Position numbers and translations under genes: made by a program. DNA of 64,000 bases from Clavaria fumosa. Taxonomy: Eukaryota > Basidiomycota > Agaricomycetes > Agaricales > Clavariaceae. The stretch is taken from the NCBI GenBank assembly GCA_951802425.1, contig OX637802.1:1240001-1304000 (forward strand), written 5' to 3'. Below are positions 1-9,724 of the stretch, in pieces. The notes under the pieces are model-generated. The model saw nothing but the letters and a program-made list of their open reading frames with translations. It was not told where the DNA came from and made no database searches. How positions within the stretch are numbered: position 1 is the first letter of the stretch; each line of letters opens with the position of its first letter.

Positions 1-769
1 GGTTCCGGCTCTGGAGTCGCAGGTGATTGTGGTGGTGGTGGTGGCGACGGTGCTTGCCAGGCTAGGCGCTCGTCTAAACTCACAAAGTCTACGGGGGGTT
101 CGGTATGAACTGGTGGTGCTGGGGGGGATGGGGTTGATAGAACGGGGGATGAAAGCGAGGGGTCGGTATTCGTGGATGATGAACTGTTCGACTCCGAGGA
201 GGGTAAGCTCTGTCTGGATCTCCACGGAAACGTACGCGGGTTCGTTCGTCGACTTGTCGTTGTCGCTGTTTACGTAGTCCTCGAGGTCATCGAGGTTAAC
301 GTCGATGGTGCTGTGTGCGGGCGATCTCGTGCCTGAGGTCGCGGAGTCTGGTAATGCAACTGCTAAGGCTTCTCTCAACCTCTGCTCTCGTCTGCTCTGT
401 TCCTGTGCGTATAGCCTTCCGAAATAAGGCGCAAGTCTTCTCTCCTCCTCAATAATCCACAACTCGAAGGGGCGCAGCTCTCACGGTCTTAGTACTGCAG
501 TTTCCATCTCTGAGACGTCGGATTCCGTAGGTGTGTCTGGGTAGAATTCAGTTCGTATGCGAGTGTCAAAGTACCTCACCCAGTATCCGTCTTCTCCAAA
601 GTCTAGGACCGTGGTGAGCCACTTGTCCGTTATGTCCTCGTTACGCGTCAGGTATGCCAGGGTGATTCTCTCGTCGTTCTGTTGCACACAATGGGCAGGG
701 AGTAAAGAAGAGGCTAGGCTGACCGGGGGTTGACAGGGTCGAGGTAGCAAGGGGTGGACGTTGAAATTG
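1..769 (-). pseudogene. Gypsy-A (left copy) leader and gag N-terminal region, partial
   Basis: Seen: this stretch is the reverse complement of the leader and first gag-region reading frame of the complete Gypsy-A at 20941-21720, with scattered substitutions. The frame starting at 750 is stopped at 481-483 by TGA. The same codon in the complete copy (near 21227) is CGA, so this is a direct C-to-T change at a CpG. The element continues beyond the left edge, so protease, RT and integrase are not visible. Inferred: the 5' end of a minus-strand, decayed Ty3/Gypsy element. The short plus-strand frame at 23-277 is a shadow of this region. Confidence 0.85.
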
Positions 770-1349
770 TGTTAGTCCGAGTCCCTCACAGAAGCGAGAA
801 GGGGAAAGAAGCTCGATTTCAACGTGAGGGCCTACACTCATTACAAAGACATTATATATACCGGGGGAAGGGGGCTGTGTAGGGGATGAGTCATAAGTAA
901 GAGAAACGGGGCTATGCGCTCTGAGTCGCGCGGGATAGGGGAGGCAATGTAGGGAAAAGGGGATACCGAATAAGGAAGGTAGCAGTGAGGTACGGATGTG
1001 GGGAAGACGACAGAGGGAATGCTTGGCGCAGTCTTGGCTGCCCGAGGGGAGACCTCAATTAGACCCGTTTAGGTTAGATTGATTGATGGGGGACATCAGA
1101 GGCATTTTTGCTGATCTGCCTCCATCACGAATTGCAAAGCGTGGGAAATCGTAAGGAACGTGGATGGGGGCACATGATGGGTGCTGGGCGTGGGCCTATA
1201 GGCGCCTGGGGAGCCGCGAGTGTAGAGTTGAGGTCACGGGCAGGCGCTTAAGGTTGCGGGTGGTCACGTGATCCCATGCTCGGTCCTCGTAACTAGATCC
1301 TAGCGTGTTGTGGACTCAGTGACGGCAGCTTACATAATGGATCCTGACA
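770..1349 (-). repeat. LTR-A, 5' LTR of the left Gypsy-A copy
   Basis: 580 bp, matching in reverse the 579-bp LTRs at 20362-20940 and 26401-26979. Read on the minus strand it begins TGTCAGGATCC and ends CTAACA, with a TATATATA box near 852-860. The leader lies to its left, so it is a 5' LTR. The five bases to its right (gtatt) should recur beyond the left end of the element if it inserted cleanly into the Helitron gene. Many differences from the other copies are CpG transitions. Confidence 0.9.
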
Positions 1350-1882
1350 GTATTTGTCCCAATATATTGGAGGCAGTATGTGAAAGAAGCTTTGAAACCT
1401 TGGAACCCAGAAGTGCAAGTAGATGTAGAGATGGGAGACACAGAAAAAGTCATGTTACAACATGTCCAAAATCATTATGTTGGAGTGTCATCTGTACATG
1501 ACTATTTATATAGACCTACTGCATATGAAGGCATTACTTTATATGAGTGGGTCCAAAAAGCCAAAAGAGTCAAGCAACCCTCATCACAACAGCAACCTTT
1601 GACAGAGACTGATGATGAGCTCAATCTGTTTGAAGACCAACACATGCAATACAACAACAACATTGGCATACAACAAATGCCAGAACCATTACAAGATTCA
1701 GAAGAGAGTGATGAGAGCAATGATGAACTAGATGTTATAGACATAGGCACACATGAAGTTGATCATGAACCAATCTACTTGACATCCAATAGTGAAATGA
1801 TGCAAAGCAAAGAACAGGAAGCTGCTTCATGGAAGTGGTACCTCAAGGAACACCCCCTGCAAAAAATCTCATATGGCAGTAT
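1350..1882 (+). pseudogene. Helitron helicase gene, fragment a (5' truncated)
   Basis: Seen: an open frame from 1350 starts abruptly at the Gypsy-A LTR edge with VFVPIYWRQYVKEALKPW, followed by a YRP...LYEW stretch near codon 50 and a long acidic, Gln-rich linker. It ends where TRIM-D1 begins at 1883. Known: this order is typical of the region between the Rep/helitron-like domain and the PIF1-type helicase of fungal Helitrons. The gene resumes at 7296 with a typical GGSLPRRDHGD segment. Joining the two parts needs a one-base frame change, so the gene was probably already damaged. The Rep HUH motifs and the helicase Walker motifs are absent. I am fairly sure of the Helitron assignment; the exact domain boundaries are inferred. 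Confidence 0.7.
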
Positions 1883-2194
1883 TGTTGGAGTAGGTAATCT
1901 CATCCATCGATTAGATATGATGTAATACTCTTTAGTCATCGGACCAGGCCCCTTAGTAAGAATGTCATGTGATTATGTAGAGGCACTAATGCCATTGGTA
2001 GTTATTATTAGCTATCACATGACCACAGTAGTATATAAGTAGCTCACCAGATGTAGTAGATACCCATCTGGTTATCCAGTTTTGTGCCCTGGTCTACCAC
2101 TACTGCTACTGACTCAACTTTGCTTGTTGTCACTGTCATTGTCCCTCAATAGGATCCTTACTGATCAGCACACCAATAACCAGTTTCCTTAACA
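1883..2194 (+). repeat. TRIM-D1 5' LTR
   Basis: 312 bp, TGTTGGAG...TTAACA, with a TATATAAG box near 2033-2040. It is nearly the same as 6984-7295. The LTR of copy 2 (29707-30024) shares all but its first ~45 bp. The sequence after the LTR (TAACCAGATACC) is shared with copy 2 and is the presumed primer-binding region. Confidence 0.9.
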
Positions 2195-2227
2195 TAACCA
2201 GATACCAACCTGTGCGCCTCCTTGATA

Positions 2228-5200
2228 ATGTCTTTGACTGACACGACCCGAAGCCGGCCACAAGAACTGGACAACCTACTTTCCACACGCCCGACCAGCA
2301 CCCCCTCTGTTAAGATCTGATTCTTTGCTTCAAAGCAGGAGTAGGGGTAGTGTAGAGGAGACCAAAAAGGGGTGGCAAAGGTGAAGCCGGAGTGGAGCAG
2401 AGTCCAGTCGGAGTCCGGATCGGAGTTGCGTGAGGACTTCTCCTCTACACAAAAGCTAGAAGGACTAGAAGGAGGTCAAAGGGGGTGGGACTATGGCCTC
2501 AACTTATGGGTTGTGCCACCACGTGTATACGTGTCCCAATTTAACCTTGCTGGTACTTTGCTTTCCAGGACAAGGAAGGATGAAGTCCGAAGGGAAATTG
2601 CCCGGAGTCCATCGGAGTCCGCCGGAGTTTTGCAGAACTTGTCGGGACTGTCGAGAACAGTGAGGACGAAGTCCCTTAACGCACAGACCAAGTGACAAGG
2701 ACCAGAAATAATGTTAATATTCAAACTGAGGATCATGGAGATACATGGGGGTTTATATGCTACTAGGGTAGGGCATAGGGCAGACTGTGAAACATGAATA
2801 TATCAAATGTACATAGTAATTTCACCTGAGGAGTGGGAAGGCATAGGTGATACATGTAAGACAAAGAATAAGTTCCCATGGGCAGTGGGCATTGTCCCAA
2901 TGGTTGCTAACCATGGACTAGCACCAGGGAACATACTAGAAACAAAGTCCATATGGTCCGAAAGACTGATATCGAAGTCCGACGAAAGTCCGGACCGGAG
3001 TTTCGGACCCCGGAGTGGAGTCGGAGCGGAGGTGCCGGAGTTGAAGCGGAGATGCATCGGAGATGCATCAGAGGTATTTCGGAGGCACTAGGAAGTGTAT
3101 TGGAGGTATTTCAAAGTGATTAAGGGTGTTCTGGGTGACTGGATAGGACCGTGACAGTATCCCCCTCTTAGGGTCGAGCCCTCGAGACCCTTAAGTCACT
3201 GTATTTCACTATGTGGGTTGGAGAGAGTTGGAGTTGGAGAGGGTGGAACTGGAGCTGGAGTTGGAGTCGGAGGTCTGGAGCAGGTCGGAGATGGTGCAGA
3301 TGGGTCAGAGGGTGTCGGAGATGTGAAGCAGAGGTGTGGAGCTGAGAGAGTCGGAGTTTTGGAGATTCAGAGTGGAGGTACAGAGGAGCAGAAGTGGAGA
3401 GAGGAATCGGAGATGAGTGGAGGTGCAGAATTGAATTTTGGAGTTTTTTGGAGTGGAGTGCAGAGGTGTGGAATCGGAGTTGGAGCGGAGGTGTGGAGGT
3501 GCAGAATCGGAGTTGGAGCAGTGGTATGGAGGAGCAGAGGTGCGGAGGTAGCAGATTCGGAGTCGGAGCAGCAGTGCAGAGGTATCAGAGTCGGAGTCAG
3601 CAGTGGAGCACAGGTGTGGAGGTAGTGGTGTGTGGAGGTGCAAAATTGGAGTAGGAGTGGAGAAAGTGGAGTCAGAGTCGGAGCAGTGGAGCGGAGGTGC
3701 GGAGGTGCGGAGTGGAGGTGCGGAGCGGAGGTGCAGAGGTAGCAGAGTGTGGAGGGGGGGGCCAGAAAAGGTCGGAGATGCTGGGAGGCTGTGAGGACCT
3801 ATTGGTAAGTTCACTCACCCCCCCCTCCTACTAAAATTTTTTATCTTAAGAAAAAATTTTCCAAGTTTTACTAAGGGATTGTGAAGAAGTGGGCTAGAGT
3901 AGACAGAAGAGTAGAACAAAAACAGGAAACAAGGAGTGTTGGAGTTGTACAAAAGGTAACATTGTATGGACAAGATTTCGGAGTTTTTTGTAAAGTCAAG
4001 GGAAGTCAGAGTCAGAGTATTAAAGAATCAGAAAAAAGCAGAGTTTTGGAGTTTTGGGATTTGTGAGGATTGGAGTAACAGGAAACATAGGGACATAGGA
4101 AGCATAACAATGTAGCAAAGGAACATAATTTTGGAATTTCGGAGTTTTTGGAGCATTGGAAGAGGGCGGAATCTCGGAGTTTCGGAGATGCGGAGTCCGA
4201 GAATGTGAGTGCAGAGTGGTCCGGAGTTGTGCAGAGATGTGGTGTGGAGGTCCAAGACCATGTCAGAGGAGTTCAGAGTAGTTCAGAGTAGCAAGGATTG
4301 TGTGAGCAACCTCGCTGGACAGATGTGTTCACAAGATAGCAATCCTGAGAACTGGTGATGCAACCACAGTGGGCAGCATCCAGAATCGGGTCCAGATTCG
4401 GACTCGCTGCAGCAAGGATAGAATCGGAGTCCCGGAGTTGGAGTTCCGGAGTAGGTCTGGAGTATGTGCTGGCCAAGCACCCATTGGAGTCCGTGCCCAG
4501 ATCGGGCCGGAGTCAGATTGGAGTTTCAGAGTCAGATATCCACAAGTGTGGGAGTCCTCAAATTGTTAGGCTTGTACACTGGACAATCAGTGGATTGTAT
4601 ATGGTACAGCCAGGTGTCCAAAGGACCAAGTCACACAAGGGGACAAGATCAGAGTTCAGAGGGCCATGTCGAGACAAGACAGTGGGCCATGAAGCAAGAC
4701 AAAGTGTCCAGATTTCGGAGGTCCGGAGTTTGACAGTCCGGAGTTCGGAGGTTCGGAGTTTTGGGGGTCTGGAGCTCGGAGTTCAGCATTTCCCATCTCG
4801 GAGTTTCGCAACATGGTAATCCATGAAGGAAATGAGCACAAGGAAAGCTAAAACAAGAGCCAGAGACTGGATATCCAACATTCCCCATCTCGGAGTGGCC
4901 AGAGACGGAGTCCGGATATCTGGAGTTCGGAGTTTCCTGTTTCAGAGCCTCGCAACATCGGATATGAAGGAGGCGAGCCAGGGAGAACCCAGGAACAGGG
5001 GGCCAGAGTTCGGAAGTCCAGCATTCGGTGTTTTCCTGCCTCAATTCTCCCAACATGAAGGAGATGAGCTAAGGAGCACTGGGAATTGTGGGCTGGGCTT
5101 TGGAAAATGTCCTAGTTGTATCGCTGTGGACAGACGGCTTGTGGCAAATCCAGGTCCAGAGCAAATGCACACAAAGTGTGCTCGAACGGACCGGAGTTTC

Positions 5201-6959
5201 GGAGCGGAGTTTCGGATCGGAGGTGCAGATCAGAGGTGTGGATCGGAGGTGCGGATCAGAGTTATGGATCAGAGTTTCGGATCGGAGGTTAGGAAAATGT
5301 CCTAGTTGTATCGCCATGGACAGACAGCTTGTGGCAAATCCAGGTCCAGAGCAAATGCACACGAAGTGCGCTCGAACAGACCAGAGCTTCGGAGCGGAGT
5401 TTCGGATCGGAGGTTCGGATCGGACCTTTGGCTTTTGCAGCAAGGAGCAAGGCAAGCAGCAGCACAAAGGGCAAGCAAAGGACCAGTTGTATACACAAGG
5501 TTGTTAGTTCGAATATACTGTTAAGATCTGATTCTTTGCTTCAAAGCAGGAGTAGGGGTAGTGTAGAGGAGACCAAAAAGGGGTGGCAAAGGTGAAGCCA
5601 GAGTGGAGCGGAGTCCAGTCGGAGTCCGGATCGGAGTTGCGTGAGGACTTCTCCTCTACACAAAAGCTAGAAGGACTAGAAGGAGGTCAAAGGGGGTGGG
5701 ACTATGGCCTCAACTTATGGGTTGTGCCACCACATGTATACGTGTCCCAATTTAACCTTGCTGGTACTTTGCTTTCCAGGACAAGGAAGGATGAAGTCTG
5801 AAGGGAAATTGCCCGGAGTCCGTCAGAGTCCGCCGGAGTTTTGTGGAACTCGTCGGGACTGTCGAGAACAGTGAGGACGAAGTCCCTTAATGCACAGACC
5901 AAGTGACAAGGACCAGAAATAACGTTAATATTCGAACTGAGGATCATGGAGATACATGGGGGTTTATATGCTACTAGGGTAGGGCATAGGGCAGACTGTG
6001 AAACATGAATATATCAAATGTACATAGTAATTTCACCTGAGGAGTGAGAAAGGCATAGATGATACATGTAAGGCAAAGAATAAGTTCCCATGGGTAGTGG
6101 GCATCGTCCCAATGGTTGCTAACCATGGACTAGCACCAGGGAACATACTAGAAACAAAGTCCATATGGTCCGAAAGACCGATATCGAAGTCCAACGAAAG
6201 TCCGGACCGGAGTTTCGGACCCCGGAGCGGAGTCGGAGCGGAGGTGCCGGAGTTGGAGCGGAGATGCATCGGAGATGCATCAGAGGTATTTCGGAGGCAC
6301 TAGGAAGTGTATTGGAGGTATTTCAAAGTGATTAAGGGTGTTCTGGGTGACTGGATAGGACCGTGACACCCTCCACCATTATTGTCTGGGTGATATCGCT
6401 GATCACTACCTGGCGCGCGTCAGTCAACTCCCTCTTCACATCGATACTCGAGCGCCTCTCCACTCTAGAGTGGCGTATGGACAATACAAACTCCCTACTT
6501 GACGAACTTGACACGAACATGTTCGACACCCGCACCTGCCTTGTCGATGCCAAAACTACTGTCGCTGCCGCCTGTGCCAGCATCGCGGCTCCCTCCACAG
6601 GTCGAGCCACCCGAGGCACCCCTGCACCTGACCACTATGCCAAGTGCGAGAAGTGCCATGCTTGCAGTCACATGGCATCCGATTGCCACACCGCCAACCC
6701 CTCCACCGTCCGATGCTGCATTGCGCAGAACAAGAAGCAACGAGCTCAGCGCCCCTTCGAGGCGCCTTCCCTTGCCGCCCCTTACTTCCCGCTGCCGCTT
6801 GGACCAGCACCCTACTACTATCCACCACCACTGCTCTATGCCACCTCCTCGACATTGCCGCTGAGGCCACCGAACTGCGCTGCCAGATTGCGCAATCTAA
6901 TCGAGACCGCCGCTGTGCTCACATGCCCACTGTCGCCACTGCTCTCACCTGAAGTCTAA
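2228..6959 (+). CDS. TRIM-D1 gag-like zinc-knuckle protein, split by element E (2228-2307 + 6374-6959)
   Basis: Seen: the frame opens at ATG 2228 (MSLTDTTRS) and is cut at 2307 by element E. After E and its duplicated ccctc it resumes in frame at 6374 and ends at TAA 6957-6959, giving about 221 codons. The middle holds a predicted helical/coiled-coil stretch (LDELDTN). A CX2CX4HX4C zinc knuckle (CEKCHACSHMASDC) begins near nt 6645, followed by a Pro/Tyr-rich tail. Known: CCHC knuckles bind nucleic acid in retroelement Gag proteins. Inferred: it packages element RNA while a partner supplies RT. Apart from the insertion no stop or frameshift is apparent. Copy 2 at 30058-30729 is the undisturbed version. 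Confidence 0.7.
2308..3156 (-). repeat. LTR-E, 3' LTR
   Basis: 849 bp, close to 5519-6368. It contains repeated GGAGTC and CGGAGT words (2390-2430, 2605-2640, 2975-3060). Open frames here (for example 2372-2695 and 2807-3091) recur only because the LTR is duplicated, and they show no protein family. Confidence 0.9.
3157..5518 (-). repeat. Internal region of element E: CGGAGT-type simple repeats and local duplications
   Basis: Most of 3210-3790 is built of GGAGT, CGGAG and GGAGGTG words. The same words recur through 4140-5420 between less repetitive pieces. A tandem duplication of about 187 bp is seen where the stretch starting GGAAAATGTCCTAGTTG at 5101 recurs at 5290. An A/T-rich patch lies at 3828-3870. 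The long Gly/Glu-rich or Ser/Thr-rich frames on either strand follow from the repeat and are not genes. Confidence 0.8.
5519..6368 (-). repeat. LTR-E, 5' LTR
   Basis: 850 bp, matching 2308-3156 apart from scattered substitutions and a small indel near 6045. It is followed directly by the target duplication ccctc. Confidence 0.9.
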
Positions 6960-6983
6960 CTGATGGATTCGGTTATGGGGGAG

Positions 6984-7295
6984 TGTTGGAGTAGGTAATC
7001 TCATCCATCAATTAGATATGATGTAATACTCTTTAGTCATCGGACCGGGCCCCTTAGTAAGAACATCATGTGATTATGTAGAGGCACTAACGCCATTGGT
7101 AGTTATTATTAGCTATCACATGACTGCAGTAGTATATAAGTAGCTCACCAGATGTAGTAGATACCCATCTGGTTATCCAGTTTTGTGCCCTGGTCTACCA
7201 CTACCGCTACCAACTCAACTTTGCTCGTCGTCACCGTCATTGTCCCTCGATAGGATCCTTACTGATCAGCACACTGATAACCAGTTTCCTTAACA
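6984..7295 (+). repeat. TRIM-D1 3' LTR
   Basis: 312 bp, nearly identical to 1883-2194. It is preceded by a purine tract and followed by the TSD agtat at 7296-7300. Confidence 0.92.
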
Positions 7296-7596
7296 AGTAT
7301 TTGACCAAAGAAAAAAAAATATTGTGCCCAATTTCATTGGAGGGTCTCTCCCAAGACGAGATCATGGAGACCATGAGTATTATTGTGCTACAATGCTAAC
7401 ACTTTTTAAACCTTGGAGAAATGGAAAAGATCTGAAGCTAGAACATCAGTCTTGGGATGAAGCATTTGAAGATCATCCTTTCACAAACAGACAAAATCAA
7501 TTAATGGATCATTTCAATGTCAGGTATGAGTGTAATGATGCCAGAGATGATTTTTCAGCACAGATGAAGCAGAAAGTCTCAGGGACAGTGCATTTT
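7296..7596 (+). pseudogene. Helitron helicase gene, fragment b
   Basis: Seen: a frame reading VFDQRKKNIVPNFIGGSL and then RRDHGD...YYCATMLTLFKPWR begins at the TRIM-D1 target duplication and continues to about 7585 (YECNDARDDFSAQ), where LTR-F starts. Known: the PNFIGG...PRRD and LFKPWR...DARDDFSAQ stretches are characteristic of fungal Helitron helicase proteins just upstream of the PIF1 helicase domain. No helicase Walker motif is present because the sequence is replaced at 7597. This is the continuation of 1350-1882. Confidence 0.75.
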
Positions 7597-8210
7597 TGTT
7601 ACGGGAAGCAGGGCCGAATGCTCGGAGGTGCTTTCCGTCAGGTAATTGGGTGCTGGGACTACATTGGTCCCAAGTGCCGGAATGAGAGGGTCGAAGGCTG
7701 TCTGATCAATTGGGTTGAATTGGGATATCACTCTGTCACTGGGTCTCCTGGGGCCTAGGAAAGAGCGAAGTAGGGTGACTCTGGCTCTGTACTCAGAGTC
7801 GTTGGCTTTGATGACTTGCTGTCTGAGATTGGCTACTCCACAGGCGAATGCATGTTCAAGCACTTAGCAGTCTGGGTGATCGCGTCCAAGGATATCGACA
7901 CAAATGGAATGACTGAACTCAGTCAGGTGGTGTGTGAGTTGCGTGATCTGGGCTTGTCGCTGACTCAGCGTTGGGTAGATCCGTCTGGAAGTTGGTGTTG
8001 TTGCTACTTCGGGCCAGGAGGAGATAGGGTATCTCTTGTCGGCAGTAGGGAAAGCCAGTGTGATTCACCAAAGTACGATAAGATGATAGGGACAAGTGAA
8101 CAACGCTAAGGGGTTTCCCATGTCACTCCCCTTATATACCTCAGGGGTGCTGTGGGTTCCTGTGGTGCAGCCCAAGGATGCTATCCATAGAGGGAGTGAT
8201 TCAGCCACAT
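7597..8210 (-). repeat. LTR-F, isolated LTR between unrelated flanks
   Basis: On the minus strand the segment begins TGTGGCTGAATCAC, carries a TATATAAGG box near 8135-8142 and ends CCCGTAACA, giving 614 bp with TG...CA ends. Flanking pentamers (atttt on the left, aacca on the right) do not match. The left neighbour is Helitron and the right neighbour is Copia-G pol. Inferred: an LTR left at a recombination junction rather than a simple solo LTR. The open frames inside show no recognised domain. Confidence 0.55.
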
Positions 8211-8929
8211 AACCAGGTTGCACAAATCCCTGTGGTTGCTCCATGTAGATCTCTTCATCCAACTTCCCATTCACAAAAGCATGAGATATGTCCACAGTAT
8301 GCAAATGCATGTCCTCAATGGCTGCCAGTGCCAAGATAAGCCTGATAGCAGGAGCATGACTGGTAGGAGCAAACACTTCAGTGTAATCCAGTCCAGGCCT
8401 CTGGCTATATCCCTTGGCCACAAAACGAGCCTTATATCTTTCAATGCTTCCATCTGCCTTCCTCTTTACCTTAAACACCCATCCAGATCCAATGGCCTTC
8501 CTTGCAGGAGGCAACTTCACCAATTCCCAAGTACCATTCTCTAAATGCATTTGGTACTCTTCCTCACATGCCTTCTGCCAAAGATGAGCATCAGGACATT
8601 TCATTGCCTGTGCATAGTTGTGTGGGTCTGCTCCAGAAGCAAGACCAGCAAATTCAACCACCTCCTCCTCCTCATCATTCTCCCTTAAGTTCATCTCATC
8701 TCCTGAAAGTGAAATCTCCTCAGTCATGGGTTCAGGTGAAGGTCTAACTTTCCACCATTCACCTGGAGGTCTCCTGAGACAAGGCTCTCTTCTCAGAGCA
8801 AGTGGTGGACTGGGAGGGTGAACCTCAGGAGCTGGAGAGTCTTCTCTCATCTCAGGGGTTGCCATAGGATTAGCTTGTGCATCCAAATCAGGCTCATCCA
8901 TTACTTGGATATAGTCTGGGAGGCAAAAT
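8211..8929 (-). pseudogene. Copia-G RT fragment (linker plus RT fingers and palm start)
   Basis: Seen on the minus strand: an acidic linker (LRENDEEEEVVEF), then NGTWELVKLPP, VFKVKRKADGS and YKARFVAKGYSQRPGLDYTE, ending at ...QPGYV. These are Ty1/Copia RT blocks 1-3. The position that is a stop in the 41646 copy (after FSQ) reads R here, which supports that stop being a lesion. The palm VDD motif and RNase H are absent because the element ends at LTR-F. The ~370-codon minus-strand frame from 9183 fuses leader, linker and RT only because of the internal deletion. Confidence 0.85.
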
Positions 8930-9257
8930 GGGCACAGTGCCAGATCTTGGGAACGGGTGGTCGGATCGGTGTGAAACTTGGTACGACAATGGATGCAGTT
9001 GGCGCAAGGCGTCTGACAGAGTTTGGAGTGAATCCGTAATCGGGATCCCAAGATATGAGATGTTGGAGAAATAGGAGAACAATGTCTCAGATGGAGACAG
9101 GCACACTGAGAGCCAGTCCGAGCAGCTAATGACGTAAAACTCCGTATTCCGGGGTAATGGAAGGCGTAGAATCCGTTGGTCAAAATGGCGAGGCAATCAG
9201 AGCAGTAGTTCTCGATTTATAGTCGATTTTTGCGCTTAGAGGCTGGGTCTCATAATC

Positions 9258-9495
9258 TGTCAAGGAGACCTATGTAGATGAGTGGACAGAGCTCCTAGAG
9301 CCTCACTGGATGACTAGAGTCCAGTACAAGTCACTGAGGGACTGAAACTGGACTCTGTGGCGAAGTATCCATGCTTACATATGCAACAACAGTTACATAA
9401 TGCCTCAGGGTGAAAGGAAAGAACCCTGGGCAACAACTATACAACTTAGGAAGGTGAAACTAATGTGAAGGAAGGATGGGCTATCACATTCAACA
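9258..9495 (-). repeat. LTR-G, 5' LTR of the deleted Copia-G copy
   Basis: 238 bp, TGTTGAATGTGATAGCC...CTTGACA on the minus strand. It is followed at once by the GATTATGAGACCC primer-binding site (9257 leftward). It has one copy of the GACTTGTACTGGACTCTAG unit, unlike the two-copy LTRs at 40483 and 55654. Confidence 0.88.
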
Positions 9496-9724
9496 CTGAA
9501 GCACCTGAGTCTGCAGTCCATTCCATGTCAGTCCTTGCCAAACATTCAGGGGAGTGAAGACTTGCATTCCCTGCAAACTCCTGAGCTGGAGCAGCTTGCC
9601 CTCCAGAAGTCCCATCTTTCCACTCATCCCCTGTCCACTCATACCCTGTCCCTGTGTCTTCAATCTAGCAGCAGCAAAGTGCCTGCACCTGTCCATGGTG
9701 TGTCCAACCCTTCCACAGAAATTC
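9496..9724 (-). pseudogene. Copia-G gag/protease fragment (zinc knuckle)
   Basis: Minus strand: FCGRVGHTMDRCRHFAAARL and the Gly/Gln/Met-rich stretch match Gag of Copia-G at 42345-42560, ending in the protease approach (LTWNGLQTQ). A small frame change distinguishes it from the intact copy. At about 9724 the sequence changes within a codon into Gypsy-B RNase H, forming a chimera. On the other side it is cut by the LTR at 9495. Confidence 0.85.

Larger units (their letters stand above)
2308..6368 (-). mobile_element. Element E: non-coding LTR retrotransposon rich in CGGAGT motifs
   Basis: Two LTRs of about 850 bp (2308-3156, 5519-6368) read TGTCACGG...CTTAACA on the minus strand. A perfect 5-bp TSD, ccctc, lies at 2303-2307 and 6369-6373. 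The polypurine tract AAGAGGGGGATAC lies at 3157-3170 on the minus strand, next to the left LTR, which is therefore the 3' LTR. The internal 2.36 kb has no retroelement domain in any frame. It is a large-retrotransposon-derivative type of element that must be mobilised by another family. A solo LTR of the same family lies at 53506-54341 with its own TSD. Confidence 0.88.
1883..7295 (+). mobile_element. TRIM-D copy 1: gag-only miniature LTR retrotransposon, split by element E
   Basis: Two 312-bp LTRs (1883-2194, 6984-7295) start TGTTGGAG and end TTAACA. They are bounded by a perfect 5-bp target-site duplication agtat at 1878-1882 and 7296-7300. A purine-rich tract, GGGGGAG, precedes the 3' LTR. 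Without element E (2308-6368 plus one TSD) the element is about 1.35 kb and encodes only a small gag-like protein. It lies inside the Helitron gene, so the order of events is Helitron, then TRIM-D1, then E. The layout resembles the TR-GAG class of non-autonomous LTR elements known from plants. No protease, RT or integrase is present. Confidence 0.9.
8211..9495 (-). mobile_element. Copia-G, internally deleted copy
   Basis: Read on the minus strand: a 238-bp 5' LTR (9495-9258), the leader (9257 to about 8930), then a direct jump into the linker before the RT (YIQVMDEPDLD), and RT to the QPGYV motif at 8211, where LTR-F takes over. Compared with the complete Copia-G (40483 onward) about 2.8 kb covering Gag, protease and integrase is missing. 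The deletion junction near 8928 has short sequence similarity but no GT-AG signature. The LTR also lacks the ~70-bp insert present in the LTRs at 40483 and 55654. Confidence 0.85.

Noticed and set aside
2807..3091. Plus-strand frame seen again at 6097-6303 and in reverse at 53473-53820
   Set aside because: Recurs only because it lies in LTR-E; substitutions do not follow codon positions in any way I can see.
3218..3794. Long Gly/Glu/Val-rich and Ser/Thr-rich frames on both strands
   Set aside because: They are translations of the GGAGT-type repeat in element E. They have no domain and mirror each other in antisense.
8928..8934. Deleted Copia-G copy as a reverse-transcribed spliced RNA
   Set aside because: The parent sequence around both ends (about 41140 and 43903) has no GT donor or suitable acceptor; a deletion at short similarity fits better.
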